Assembly (NCBI RefSeq): GCF_000971055.1 | Contig: NZ_LARW01000071.1 | Location: forward strand, 1 to 49,382 | Length of the DNA stretch: 49,382 nt | DNA from: Sphingomonas sp. SRS2 | GTDB taxonomy: Bacteria > Pseudomonadota > Alphaproteobacteria > Sphingomonadales > Sphingomonadaceae | Direction: 5' to 3' | In this document: positions 8,750 to 16,725 of the stretch, piece by piece | Layout of the letters: each line of letters opens with the position of its first letter | Position numbering within the stretch: position 1 is the first letter of the stretch | Notes under the pieces: generated by a model | What the model saw: the letters and a program-made list of their open reading frames with translations, nothing else | Database searches by the model: none | What the model was told of the DNA's origin: nothing | Made by a program: the position numbers and the translations under genes

Positions 8750-9664
8750 TCAGTAGCGCTCAGGCACGTACATGCCCTCGGGCACCGGATGGCGCTCATA
8801 ATCGGCATGGCGGACACGGTCGGGCAAGACGACGGTGGGTTTGGGCACATCCTCATAGGGGATCTGCTCGAGCAGATGGGCGATACAGTTGAGCCGCGCC
8901 TTCTTCTTGTCGACCGCCTCGACCACCCACCAGGGCGCCTCGGGGATGTGGGTGCGCTCGATCATCGCTTCCTTGGCGCGGGTGTAATCTTCCCAGCGCC
9001 GTCGCGACTCGACGTCCATCGGTGACAGCTTCCACTGCTTCAGCGGATCGTGGATGCGCATGTGGAAGCGGAACTGCTGTTCCTCGTCAGTGATCGAGAA
9101 CCAGTATTTGAGCAGGATGATGCCCGAGCGGACCAGCATCCGCTCGAACTCCGGCACCGAACGGAAAAACTCCTCCACCTCATCCTCGGTGCAGAAGCCC
9201 ATGACCCGTTCGACGCCCGCGCGATTATACCAACTGCGGTCGAACAGCACGATTTCTCCAGCTGCGGGGAGGTGCTGGGTATAGCGCTGGAAATACCATT
9301 GGGTGCGCTCGCGCTCGTTCGGCGCGGGCAGCGCCGCGACCCGGCAAACGCGGGGGTTGAGACGTTGGGTGATCCGCTTGATCGCGCCGCCCTTGCCCGC
9401 CGAATCGCGGCCTTCGAACAGGACGACGATCTTGAGGCCCTTATGCTGGACCCAGTCCTGAAGCCGGACCAGTTCGTGTTGCAGCCGGAACAGTTCGCGG
9501 AAATAGACGCGCCGTTCGAGTTGTTCCCGGTCCGGGTGGTCCTCCATGTCGGCGAGCATCGTTTCGAGGCGAGTCTCGTCGATTTCCATCTCCAGCTCCT
9601 CGTCGAAGCTGTCGGCCAGTTCGCGCCGGATGCGATCGACCTGAGCTGTTTCGAAAAGGGACAT
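8750..9664 (-). CDS. ppk2: Polyphosphate kinase 2 (PPK2)
   Basis: 304-aa cytoplasmic P-loop kinase that moves phosphate between polyphosphate and nucleotides. Visible motifs are Walker A FEGRDSAGKGG, Walker B IVLFDRSWYNRAGVE, and the lid region around HDPLKQWKLSPMD. The length and N-terminal helical extension fit the class I, ADP/GDP-phosphorylating type, but the nucleotide preference cannot be proved by eye. ATG at 9664 (MSLFETAQ) is chosen because the frame further upstream has no family-like sequence. Monocistronic. Confidence 0.92.
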   Translation of the reverse strand: MSLFETAQVDRIRRELADSFDEELEMEIDETRLETMLADMEDHPDREQLERRVYFRELFRLQHELVRLQDWVQHKGLKIVVLFEGRDSAGKGGAIKRITQRLNPRVCRVAALPAPNERERTQWYFQRYTQHLPAAGEIVLFDRSWYNRAGVERVMGFCTEDEVEEFFRSVPEFERMLVRSGIILLKYWFSITDEEQQFRFHMRIHDPLKQWKLSPMDVESRRRWEDYTRAKEAMIERTHIPEAPWWVVEAVDKKKARLNCIAHLLEQIPYEDVPKPTVVLPDRVRHADYERHPVPEGMYVPERY

Positions 9665-9827
9665 GAAATCTTCGCCTTGCTGACCGGGGATGCGCCAGAA
9701 TGCGGTAATCCGGTTACAGGGCGATGACGCCGTTTTCACAAGACGGTCCATAACGGAGAAAAGCAGCGATTGTTTCCGCCTCGCGACACGCTTAACTGTC
9801 AGTGGGGCCGTTGCGAGGGGGGAAATC

Positions 9828-10097
9828 ATGCATAGCGAGATTCGGAGCTACCAGGCCGATGGTCTTCGGATGGAGAGTCATCTCTATATCGATGACAGCG
9901 GCAAGGAGCGGCGTCCCGCTGTGCTGGCCTTTCCCGAGGCCTTCGGCCTGGGTAAACATGCCAAGTCGCGCGCGATGCGCCTCGCGAAGCATGGCTATGC
10001 CGCGCTGACACGCGATCTCCATGGCGAAGGCAGACTGCTGTCGGGGATGGAGCAGGTGACCCCCTTCTCCGACGGAATCTTCGGAAAGGCCAGCTAA
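9828..10097 (+). pseudogene. Truncated dienelactone hydrolase (N-terminal remnant)
   Basis: 89 aa starting MHSEIRSYQADGLRMESHL, behind a strong GAGGGGGGAA ribosome site. The stretch to residue about 70, including VLAFPEAFGLGKHAKSRA and LTRDLHGEGR, matches the N-terminal part of dienelactone-hydrolase alpha/beta hydrolases. Those run to about 230-245 aa and carry the catalytic Cys/Asp/His further on; this frame stops before any of them. After about residue 70 the sequence (SGMEQVTPFSDGIFGKAS) no longer looks like the family. A deletion that removed the catalytic part is the simplest reading, so activity is not expected. Confidence 0.75.
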
Positions 10098-10102
10098 CCG
10101 CC

Positions 10103-10276
10103 ATGGCGGATGCATCGAAAGGCAGCGCGGCAAGACTGCGGCGGGAGGCGGCCAAGGCGCGGCTCCTCGCGCACAATGCCCGCGACGACGAGGAGCGCGA
10201 GAAGCTGACCGCCATGGCGGCCATGTACGATCGCGAAGCGCAGGCTATCGACGCCGCGCTGAACGGGCCGGGTTGA
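10103..10276 (+). CDS. Small charged helical protein, unknown function
   Basis: 57-aa open frame (MADASKGSAARLRREAAKAR...AALNGPG) starting 5 bp after the hydrolase remnant. It is rich in Ala, Arg, Glu and Lys and should form amphipathic helices. Its pattern (LRREAAKARLLAHNARDDEEREKL..MAAMYDREAQ) resembles the short Arg/Ala/Glu-rich proteins common in alphaproteobacteria. I cannot name a function. Because it directly follows the broken hydrolase gene, the deletion may have placed it under that gene's promoter and ribosome site. Confidence 0.6.
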   Translation: MADASKGSAARLRREAAKARLLAHNARDDEEREKLTAMAAMYDREAQAIDAALNGPG

Positions 10277-10326
10277 CGCCGGCGCTTTTCTCCAGACATC
10301 TCTTATGGTGGCCAACAGCGCCGGCG
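10277..10326. terminator. Inverted repeat after the small-protein gene
   Basis: Perfect 10-bp arms, CGCCGGCGCT at 10277-10286 and AGCGCCGGCG at 10317-10326, with a 30-nt loop. It begins one base after the stop codon and ends before the cyclic-di-GMP gene, so a terminator is plausible, although the loop is long. Confidence 0.35.
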
Positions 10327-10371
10327 ACCGCTAAAAGAGCGAGCATTGGGGGGGGGCGTTGATTCCGTGAT

Positions 10372-12621
10372 GTGGCTCCGTGTAAAGCAGATGCCGTGCT
10401 GATCGAGCGCATCCGCCGCGCGATCACGGGGGTGCCCGTCGCGCGCGAGGCGATCGTCTCGCAGATCATCACCCGCACCCTGCTCATCGTTCTGCTGATG
10501 GCCGGCCTTGTCGCCACGTTCGTCTGGGTCGCCGCCCGCACGTCCGACGAGCTTTCGATCGAGCGGCAGCAGCATGTCATCGCGACCGTGCTCGAACAGA
10601 ATTTCCGGGCGATCGCGCATGACCAGGAAGCGGCGACGGTCTGGGACGACAGCGTCAGGGAGCTCCGCGCGCCACGGCGCGACGCCCAGTGGCTGGACGA
10701 CAATCTGGGTATCTGGTTTCACAGCTATTATGGCCATGACGAGATATTCATCGTCGATTCCCGGGACCGGCCGATATATGCGATGCGCGGCGGGCGGCGT
10801 TACGATCCCGCCGCCTATGCGCGCTCGATCGGCTCAGCCGCCGACCCGCTGATCGCCGAACTCCGCGCGAAGATCCGCAACGGCTTCAACGTCCCGAAAG
10901 CGACTTCGGTGCTTAGCCCCGGTGCGATCGACCTCGGCACGATTCAGGGGCATCCCGCGATCATCAGCGTTAAGCCGGTGGTCAGCGATACGGGAGAGAT
11001 CGTCCAGAAGCCCGGCACCGAATATCTCCACATCAGCATCCGCTATCTCGACGGCAGCTTCGTCGCCGATCTCTCACGGCGCTATCAGCTTGCCGACGGC
11101 CATTTCGCCTCGTCCCCACCAGCCGATGCGGACCTGAGCCGGGTAGCGCTGCGTACTCGCACCGGCACGCTCATCGGCTATTTCATATGGACGCCGTTCC
11201 GGCCCGGCACGGTGATGCTGGGGCAGGTCATGCCGGCGCTGGTGGTATCGCTGCTGCTGATGTTCGGGACGATCGCATGGTTGCTGCGCCGGATCAGCCG
11301 CAGTGCTCTTCAGCTGAGCGCGGCCAAGGTACATGCCCAGCATCTCGCCAATCACGATCCGCTGACCGGGCTCGCCAATCGCGCGCTGTTCGATCGGCAG
11401 CTGAGCCTTGATCTCGCCAGGGTCGGTGCGGGCGGGACGTCGCTGGCGCTGCTCTATGTCGATCTCGACCACTTCAAGAACGTGAACGACCATCTCGGCC
11501 ATCCGACCGGCGACCTGCTGATCTGCGCGCTGGCGCGGGTGCTGGGCCATGTCGCGCCGAACGATCTGGTGGCGCGGCTCGGCGGCGACGAGTTCGCGAT
11601 CATCCATATCGCCGACAATGCGGCGAAATCGGGCGAGCGCCTCGCCCGCGCGATCCAGAAGGCCCTCGCCCGGCCGATCGACCTGGGCCATGGCGAGGTG
11701 CTGATCGGCGCGAGCATTGGCCTCGCAGTCGCGCCTGCCGATGGCATCGATCCGGTCGAGCTCGTCCGCAAGGCCGATATCGCCCTTTATGACGCGAAAC
11801 ATCGCGGCCGCCGCCGTCACAGCTTCTTCACCGAACCAATGGGCGAGCGCATCCGCGAACGCAACGAAGTCGAGCGCGAGCTGCGCGAAGCGATGCGCAC
11901 CGGCGCCGGCCTCGATGTCGTTTACCAGCCCTTCTTCGCCGCGCAGGGCGGCGAGCCGCTCGGGGCCGAGGCGCTGATCCGCTGGAACCACCCCACCCGC
12001 GGCACGGTGCTGCCCGACAGCTTCATCCCGATCGCGGAGGAATGCGGGCTGATCGAGACGCTCAACGAATGGGTGCTCGAACAGGCCTGCTTTACCGCCG
12101 CGCGGTGGCCCACCGGCACGATCGCGGTCAACCTGTCTGCGGTGCAACTGCGCAACGTCACGCTGGCCGAGCGGGTATATGCGATCCTCAAGCGCACCCG
12201 CCTGTCGCCGAGCCGGCTGGAACTGGAGATCACCGAGACGAGCTTCCTCGAAAGCAGCGAGAAGTGCCGCAGCAATCTCGGCTGGCTCCGCGATATCGGT
12301 GTCCAGATCGCACTCGACGATTTCGGGACCGGCTATTCGTCGTTCAAGCATCTGCGCGGTTTCGATATCGACCGGATCAAGATCGACCAGAGCTTCGTCG
12401 CGTCGATCCAGCTCGGTCAGGGCGGTAGCCCGGTGATCCAGGCGATCGTCGATCTGGCGCGGGTGAGCGGCCTGACGACCACCGCCGAAGGGGTCGAGAC
12501 CGAGCAGCAGCGGCTGTTCCTGAAGAGCATCGGCTGCGACGTACTGCAGGGCTTCCTGCTCGCCGAACCGATGAGCGCGCGCGACGCCGAGGCGCGATTT
12601 GCGGCGGCGTTAGATAAGTAG
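10372..12621 (+). CDS. CHASE4-GGDEF-EAL cyclic-di-GMP turnover protein
   Basis: 749-aa inner-membrane protein. A membrane helix at about 32-54 leads into a periplasmic CHASE4-like sensor (HDQEAATVWDDSV... to about 255). A second helix lies at about 283-307, then GGDEF and EAL domains. The GGDEF motif is intact at 404-408 (RLGGDEF), as is the EAL motif at 533-535 (GAEALIRW) with DDFGTGYSS further on, so both synthesis and breakdown of c-di-GMP are possible. The inhibitory RxxD site is absent: the position reads APND. GTG at 10372 is used as start; GTG at 10396 is an alternative, and neither has a convincing ribosome site. Its last 12 bp overlap the convergent PLP-enzyme gene. Confidence 0.92.
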   Translation: MAPCKADAVLIERIRRAITGVPVAREAIVSQIITRTLLIVLLMAGLVATFVWVAARTSDELSIERQQHVIATVLEQNFRAIAHDQEAATVWDDSVRELRAPRRDAQWLDDNLGIWFHSYYGHDEIFIVDSRDRPIYAMRGGRRYDPAAYARSIGSAADPLIAELRAKIRNGFNVPKATSVLSPGAIDLGTIQGHPAIISVKPVVSDTGEIVQKPGTEYLHISIRYLDGSFVADLSRRYQLADGHFASSPPADADLSRVALRTRTGTLIGYFIWTPFRPGTVMLGQVMPALVVSLLLMFGTIAWLLRRISRSALQLSAAKVHAQHLANHDPLTGLANRALFDRQLSLDLARVGAGGTSLALLYVDLDHFKNVNDHLGHPTGDLLICALARVLGHVAPNDLVARLGGDEFAIIHIADNAAKSGERLARAIQKALARPIDLGHGEVLIGASIGLAVAPADGIDPVELVRKADIALYDAKHRGRRRHSFFTEPMGERIRERNEVERELREAMRTGAGLDVVYQPFFAAQGGEPLGAEALIRWNHPTRGTVLPDSFIPIAEECGLIETLNEWVLEQACFTAARWPTGTIAVNLSAVQLRNVTLAERVYAILKRTRLSPSRLELEITETSFLESSEKCRSNLGWLRDIGVQIALDDFGTGYSSFKHLRGFDIDRIKIDQSFVASIQLGQGGSPVIQAIVDLARVSGLTTTAEGVETEQQRLFLKSIGCDVLQGFLLAEPMSARDAEARFAAALDK

Positions 12622-13833
12622 CTCGTAAAACTCGCCGCGCATGCAGTGGTTCGAGGCCATGGCGGAGCCATAGCCGCCGGCGTTGATCAGCGCGATGCGG
12701 TCGCCTTCTGCGAGGGGCGGCATCGGGTGCTCTTCGGCCCACAGGTCGAGCGCCTCGTTGATGTTGCCGGCGATGGTGACGGGTTGCCAGGCGGTGCGAT
12801 CGGCGTCGGCATCCGCGATGACGCAGGCGATAGGCTCGCAGGGCAGATCGTAATGGGCGGGTTCGGGGTGGAGGTTGAAGCCACCGTCGACCGAGACGAA
12901 CAGGGTGTCGCGCTTGCGCTCGACGCCGGTCACGTCGAGCAGCAATATCCCGGCGTCCTTGACGAGATAGTCGCCCGGCTCGACGGCGATGGTGAGGCCG
13001 CGTCCGTTCGATCTTTTGGCGCCGAAGTGGCGGGCGATGATCGCGGCCCAGCGGTCGAGATCGAGCGGCGCGTCGCCCGCGCGGTGCGGGAGGCCGAGGC
13101 CGCCGCCGATGTTGATGGTGTGGACCTGTGGCGCATCGGCGAGGAAGGCACCGACCGCACCGACCGCGCGTTCCCAGGCGTCGAGCTGTTGCGACAGATA
13201 GCCGCAGCCGACATGGAAGTGCAGCGTCGTGATGGTCAGCCGGTGCCGCGCCGCGAGCGCCAGCGCCTCGGCCCATTGCTCGCGGTAGATGCCGAACTTG
13301 GTGGTGCGTGCGCCGGCATAGGTGAGCCGGTCGCTGTCGCCATAGCCGGTGCCGAAGCCGGGATTGATGCGGATTCCGATGGCGCGGCCCGGGGTCCGTT
13401 CGCCGATGCGGCGGATCTGGCTGAGCGAATCGCAATTGATGTGGAGATCGGGCTCGGCGAGCAGCCGGTCGAGATCGCGGTTGGCGACGCCTGTGCCGGT
13501 GAAGCTGATGTCGCGCGCGGCGAAGCCCGATGCGAGCGCGAGATCGAGCTCGCCCGGCGAGCATATGTCGATGCCGATCGCCCCCGTGCCGGACAGCATG
13601 CGGAGCAGCGGCGGGAAGCGGTTGCACTTCATCGCATAATAGAGGCGATGATCGCAGCCCGATGCGGCGAGCGCGGTGCGCAGACGGGCGAGATTGGCGC
13701 GGATGCGGGTTGCGCCATAGAGGAAGAGCGGGCGATCGTAGCGGCTGGCGAGCGCGGCGGCATCCTGCCCCGCGAAGATCAGGCGGCCCTTGTCATGCCG
13801 CAGGTCGTCGCGCGTCCACCAGTCAGTTTGCAT
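12610..13833 (-). CDS. Fold-type III PLP-dependent enzyme (LysA-like), non-canonical active site
   Basis: 407-aa protein of the alanine-racemase/diaminopimelate-decarboxylase fold. The PLP lysine is K69 in LYYAMKCN. HFHVGCGYL, the phosphate-binding NIGGGLGLP and the EPGDY segment follow in the family order. Canonical decarboxylases then have GPxCESxD, whose Cys is the acid-base residue. Here the region reads AGNINEALDLWAE, so Cys is replaced by Asn and the Ser by Ala, while the later AGGYGSAMASNHCMRGE keeps the PLP-binding Tyr/Asn/Arg context. Substrate and reaction are therefore open; a decarboxylase of a basic or D-amino acid is only one option. ATG at 13833 overlaps the upstream SET gene by 11 bp, so the two are translationally coupled. 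Confidence 0.85.
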   Translation of the reverse strand: MQTDWWTRDDLRHDKGRLIFAGQDAAALASRYDRPLFLYGATRIRANLARLRTALAASGCDHRLYYAMKCNRFPPLLRMLSGTGAIGIDICSPGELDLALASGFAARDISFTGTGVANRDLDRLLAEPDLHINCDSLSQIRRIGERTPGRAIGIRINPGFGTGYGDSDRLTYAGARTTKFGIYREQWAEALALAARHRLTITTLHFHVGCGYLSQQLDAWERAVGAVGAFLADAPQVHTINIGGGLGLPHRAGDAPLDLDRWAAIIARHFGAKRSNGRGLTIAVEPGDYLVKDAGILLLDVTGVERKRDTLFVSVDGGFNLHPEPAHYDLPCEPIACVIADADADRTAWQPVTIAGNINEALDLWAEEHPMPPLAEGDRIALINAGGYGSAMASNHCMRGEFYELLI

Positions 13834-14287
13834 CGCGCGCGGCAAGCCAGCCAAGACCCTCGTCATTGGGATGCTCGGCGCTGCCGACGATCCAGCCGCG
13901 GCAGGTGGACGCCTGGCACCGGCAGGCGAATTGCCGGTGGAGGCGGTGTTCGGTCCCGGCATAGTCGATCGTAACGATGTCGTCGGGCGCTATGTCGCGC
14001 AGCGCCACGACGGTGAAGGCCGACATGTCGAGGCGCGCATTCGGCGCGCAGCCATGGCTGAGATAGCCGATATAGCGGGTGCCGCTGATATGGCGGCTGG
14101 CGTCGACCTGAAGGCTGTGCTGGCAGATGTATTCGCTGACGACGCCGGCGAAACGATGAACGATGCCGCCCGCCGGAAAGGCGCGGCGCGCGCGCACGCC
14201 CAGCCCACGCAGATCGTCGAGGTGAACCACCTCGAGCGCTTCGTCGTCATCCTGTTGTGCCGTTGCCCTGTCCGGCGCAGACGTCAT
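13823..14287 (-). CDS. SET-domain protein methyltransferase with post-SET motif
   Basis: 154-aa cytoplasmic protein with a compact SET domain. It has an N-terminal GLGVRARRAFPAGGIVHRFAG strand pair, the pseudoknot segment YLSHGCAPNARL (canonical NHSCxPN, with the first Asn changed to Ser), and the catalytic-Tyr strand TIDYAGTE. The C-terminal FACRCQASTCRG matches the CXCX4C zinc site of eukaryotic-type post-SET regions. ATG at 14287 has AAGGGG upstream. It is followed, with 11-bp overlap, by the PLP enzyme. Lysine methylation of a protein or of a small molecule is the expected chemistry; the target is unknown. Confidence 0.85.
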   Translation of the reverse strand: MTSAPDRATAQQDDDEALEVVHLDDLRGLGVRARRAFPAGGIVHRFAGVVSEYICQHSLQVDASRHISGTRYIGYLSHGCAPNARLDMSAFTVVALRDIAPDDIVTIDYAGTEHRLHRQFACRCQASTCRGWIVGSAEHPNDEGLGWLAARDAN

Positions 14288-14330
14288 TGCTTTGCCCCTT
14301 CGCAATGTCCGCCGCTCTACGCGCAAAAGC

Positions 14331-14729
14331 CTAAAAAGTCTTGTGGAATGTCAGCCGGTTTTGTCCGGCTTCATAGACATAGCCGACCTCGTCCATCATC
14401 TCGCAGACAAGGTGGATGCCGAGACCGCCGACCGCGCGCTCATCGATACCGGCGTCGGTATCGGGCGCGGGAAGGGCCAGCGGATCGAAAGGCGGGCCGG
14501 TATCGGCGATCGTGGCGCGCAGGACGCCCGCGTCGAGACCGATCGTCACCATGATCGTGCCGCCACCATAGTTGGCGATGTTGCTCAGCAGTTCGTCGAA
14601 GGCGATCATCACCCGGGCGATATCGGCGATCGGCACGCCCGCCTCGCCCAACCAGGCCTCGATCGCATCGAGCAGGTCCGGCAGCACGGCGATATCGGCG
14701 GCGACGCTGCGCGAGAATTCAGCGGCCAT
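14331..14729 (-). CDS. RsbW/SpoIIAB-like serine kinase or anti-sigma ATPase
   Basis: 132-aa GHKL-type ATP-binding protein. It has the N-box FDELLSNIANYG, G1 box DTGPPFDP and G2-like GGLGIHLVCEMMD, and no sensor or dimerisation domain, as in RsbW-type kinases. In partner-switching systems such a kinase phosphorylates a STAS antagonist. The STAS gene is divergent, 132 bp away. It lies 43 bp upstream of the SET gene on the same strand, so read-through is possible. No sigma factor is encoded next to it, so the downstream target may lie elsewhere or may not be a sigma factor. Confidence 0.88.
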   Translation of the reverse strand: MAAEFSRSVAADIAVLPDLLDAIEAWLGEAGVPIADIARVMIAFDELLSNIANYGGGTIMVTIGLDAGVLRATIADTGPPFDPLALPAPDTDAGIDERAVGGLGIHLVCEMMDEVGYVYEAGQNRLTFHKTF

Positions 14730-14861
14730 CGCTGCTTCCCTCCGCGTTGCGCGCGGCTGCGACCTCTTGCGGCATGACCATATTCGTGTGGAAAATAGCC
14801 ACCCACTCCTGATATGCAGCGACGCCGGACAGGCCGGGGCACCATAAGGTTAATAATAGAA

Positions 14862-15194
14862 ATGGACATCAGCGAAAATAGCCGAGACGGCGCGCTCGTC
14901 ATTTCCGTCTCGGGCCGGCTCGACAGCAGCAGCGCGGGCGAGCTCGAAGCCGTGCTGCCGCCGCGTGTGCGCGAGCAGAAGGCCGTGGTCCTGAGCCTCG
15001 CCGATGTGCCCTATGTCAGCTCCGCGGGCCTGCGCGTGCTGCTGATCGGCGCGAAGGCCGCGAAGGCCGCGGGCAACAGGCTGGTACTCACCGGATTGTC
15101 GCCAGCGGTGCGCGAAGTGTTCGACATCAGCGGCTTCTCGAAGATATTCACGATCGAAACCGACGTCGACGCGGGGCTCGCGGCAATCGGTTAG
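14862..15194 (+). CDS. STAS-domain anti-sigma factor antagonist
   Basis: 110-aa SpoIIAA/RsbV-like protein. The phosphorylatable serine lies in DVPYVSSAGLRVLL, at S53 or S54. A frame extends 48 bases upstream, but ATG at 14862 (MDISEN) gives family length and has an AAGG ribosome site about 12 nt before it. It is the expected substrate of the divergent RsbW-like kinase and of the SpoIIE-type phosphatase at 20373-21992. Its stop overlaps the stop of the convergent pseudo-phosphatase gene by 4 bp. Confidence 0.92.
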   Translation: MDISENSRDGALVISVSGRLDSSSAGELEAVLPPRVREQKAVVLSLADVPYVSSAGLRVLLIGAKAAKAAGNRLVLTGLSPAVREVFDISGFSKIFTIETDVDAGLAAIG

Positions 15195-16363
15195 ACCGCT
15201 TTCACCGCGACGATGATCCCGGCATCGGGGAAGAGCAGCGCCAGATCGCCGGTCAGCGCATCGGGATCGAGACCGGGATTGCGCGCGGCATAGCCGGGCA
15301 TCGCATCCCGGCTGCCCCGCAGCGCGAAGACGGCGTCGGGCCGCGAGACGACCCCGGTGCCTTGGGTGACGCCGAAGGCGCTGCTGGCGAGTTCCAGGCG
15401 TTGCTCAAAATCCTCGGCAGTCCCGGCGGCGACGAAATCGCGCAACGCGACGGCGGACGCGAAAGCCTGCGCGGGATCGCCGCCCACCTCGCCAAGCGCG
15501 ATCAGGAAACCCGTTTTCCCAGCCTTGTGGACATGGAAGCTGCCCGGCGCGGCGGTAGCGAGGGTGCGGATCGAGAGTGCGACGCCGCCATGGCTTTCCG
15601 ATACGTCGGGGAAATGCCGCGCACGCAGCGCAGTGATGCCCTCGTTCGAATCGGCGGGCGGCTTGCCGCTGAAGTGGGCGAGTTCGTCGGTGACGCTTTT
15701 GTCGATCAGCTGGATCGCATCGGCGAGTTCGCGCACCTCGAGGATCGACAGCGTATCGCCATCCGCCGCGGCGCGCGTCTCGATGATCGCGCGGGTTCGC
15801 CGGATCTCACGGGTGACGCGGCGGGCGACGAACAGCCCGAGCAGGACCGCGAGAATCGCCGATCCGGCGACGAGCGCGATCGACAGCCGCTTGAGATGGA
15901 AGGTCATCCGCACCAGCGGCCGGGCGTCGATATCGGCGACGACCATCGCGCCGCGGCCCGCAGGGGCGATCGCGCTGATCAGCGGACGGCCATGTTTGTC
16001 GTTCCAGGTGCCGACGATCTCCGGCCGGGACGGGGCGGCGATGATCCGGGGGGATTCGATCGGGCGGTCGAGCAGGCTGAGCGGAGGCCTGCCGGGCTCG
16101 ACAAGATAGAGCGCCTTCAGTCCCGGTATCTTGCCTGTCGATGCGCGCAGCGCCGCCAGACGGTGCGGCTCTGCCAGATCGGTGAACGGGTCCGGCGCTT
16201 CGCGCGCAAATTCGGCGACGGTCACGGCGGCCGCCAGCGCCTCACCGCGCAGACCGGCCTCCATGTCGCTGCTCTCCTCGCGATAGAGCAGCAGGCTGTT
16301 CACCGCCGCTAGCAGCAGGAACAGCGGAACGGCGAGCAGGACGAGGATGATCCGCAGGCTCAT
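15191..16363 (-). CDS. Membrane sensor with degenerate PP2C/SpoIIE-like domain
   Basis: 390-aa protein. A membrane helix at about 4-25 is followed by a periplasmic sensor to about 155, a second helix at about 160-180 (SIALVAGSAILAVLLGLFVA) and a HAMP-like linker. The C-terminal about 150 residues resemble the SpoIIE/PP2C fold of the phosphatase at 20373, but the metal-binding motif is lost. GDVSGKG there corresponds to GEVGGDP here (E290 for the key Asp), and the C-terminal FDDIAIL corresponds to TGDLALLF. A catalytically dead, ligand- or partner-binding domain is inferred; alignment by eye makes this moderately secure. Its ATG overlaps the cNMP-domain gene stop by 4 bp, so it is the last gene of the NTT-HEAT operon. 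Confidence 0.7.
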   Translation of the reverse strand: MSLRIILVLLAVPLFLLLAAVNSLLLYREESSDMEAGLRGEALAAAVTVAEFAREAPDPFTDLAEPHRLAALRASTGKIPGLKALYLVEPGRPPLSLLDRPIESPRIIAAPSRPEIVGTWNDKHGRPLISAIAPAGRGAMVVADIDARPLVRMTFHLKRLSIALVAGSAILAVLLGLFVARRVTREIRRTRAIIETRAAADGDTLSILEVRELADAIQLIDKSVTDELAHFSGKPPADSNEGITALRARHFPDVSESHGGVALSIRTLATAAPGSFHVHKAGKTGFLIALGEVGGDPAQAFASAVALRDFVAAGTAEDFEQRLELASSAFGVTQGTGVVSRPDAVFALRGSRDAMPGYAARNPGLDPDALTGDLALLFPDAGIIVAVKAV

Positions 16364-16725
16364 CGGCCCGCCTCCCGCGCGTCGATAAGCGAGACGATGA
16401 ACTCGGGAAATTCGCGCGCGATGGTGAAGACATGCGGCTTGGCGATGATCAGCGCGGTGAAGCCGGCGGGACCGGCGCGATAGTCCTGTTGCGCCGCGAG
16501 GCCAAAGAGCAGGCCCGGCGCGTCGAACAGCGGCGTCGCGACATCGCCATCCGCGCCGATCAGTTCGCCGCCGATGCGGACAAGCAATGTCTCGGCGACA
16601 TCGCCCGCCGGCAGCACAACGTGACCGGCGGCGAACTCGCGCACCGTGGAGCGGGCGACGATGACCTCGATCGTCTCCGCGTCGAGCGCATCGAAGCCGG
16701 GCAGGTGGCGGACGGCGTCGATCAT
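16360..16725 (-). CDS. Stand-alone cyclic-nucleotide-binding-like domain protein
   Basis: 121 aa, almost exactly one CRP/CAP-type cNMP-binding beta-roll (LPGFDALDAETIEVIVARSTVREFAAGHVVLPAGDVAETLLVRIGG...). No DNA-binding or enzymatic domain is attached. The phosphate-binding cassette, normally FGExA..RxA, reads FGLAAQQDYRAG. The Arg that grips the phosphate is present, but the ribose-binding Glu is Leu, so ligand specificity may have changed. Overlaps of 4 bp at both ends tie its translation to the two membrane sensors around it. Confidence 0.82.
   Translation of the reverse strand: MIDAVRHLPGFDALDAETIEVIVARSTVREFAAGHVVLPAGDVAETLLVRIGGELIGADGDVATPLFDAPGLLFGLAAQQDYRAGPAGFTALIIAKPHVFTIAREFPEFIVSLIDAREAGR

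Noticed and set aside
12646-13974. 442-codon plus-strand frame
   Set aside because: Antisense to the PLP enzyme and part of the SET gene; both of those have recognisable motifs.
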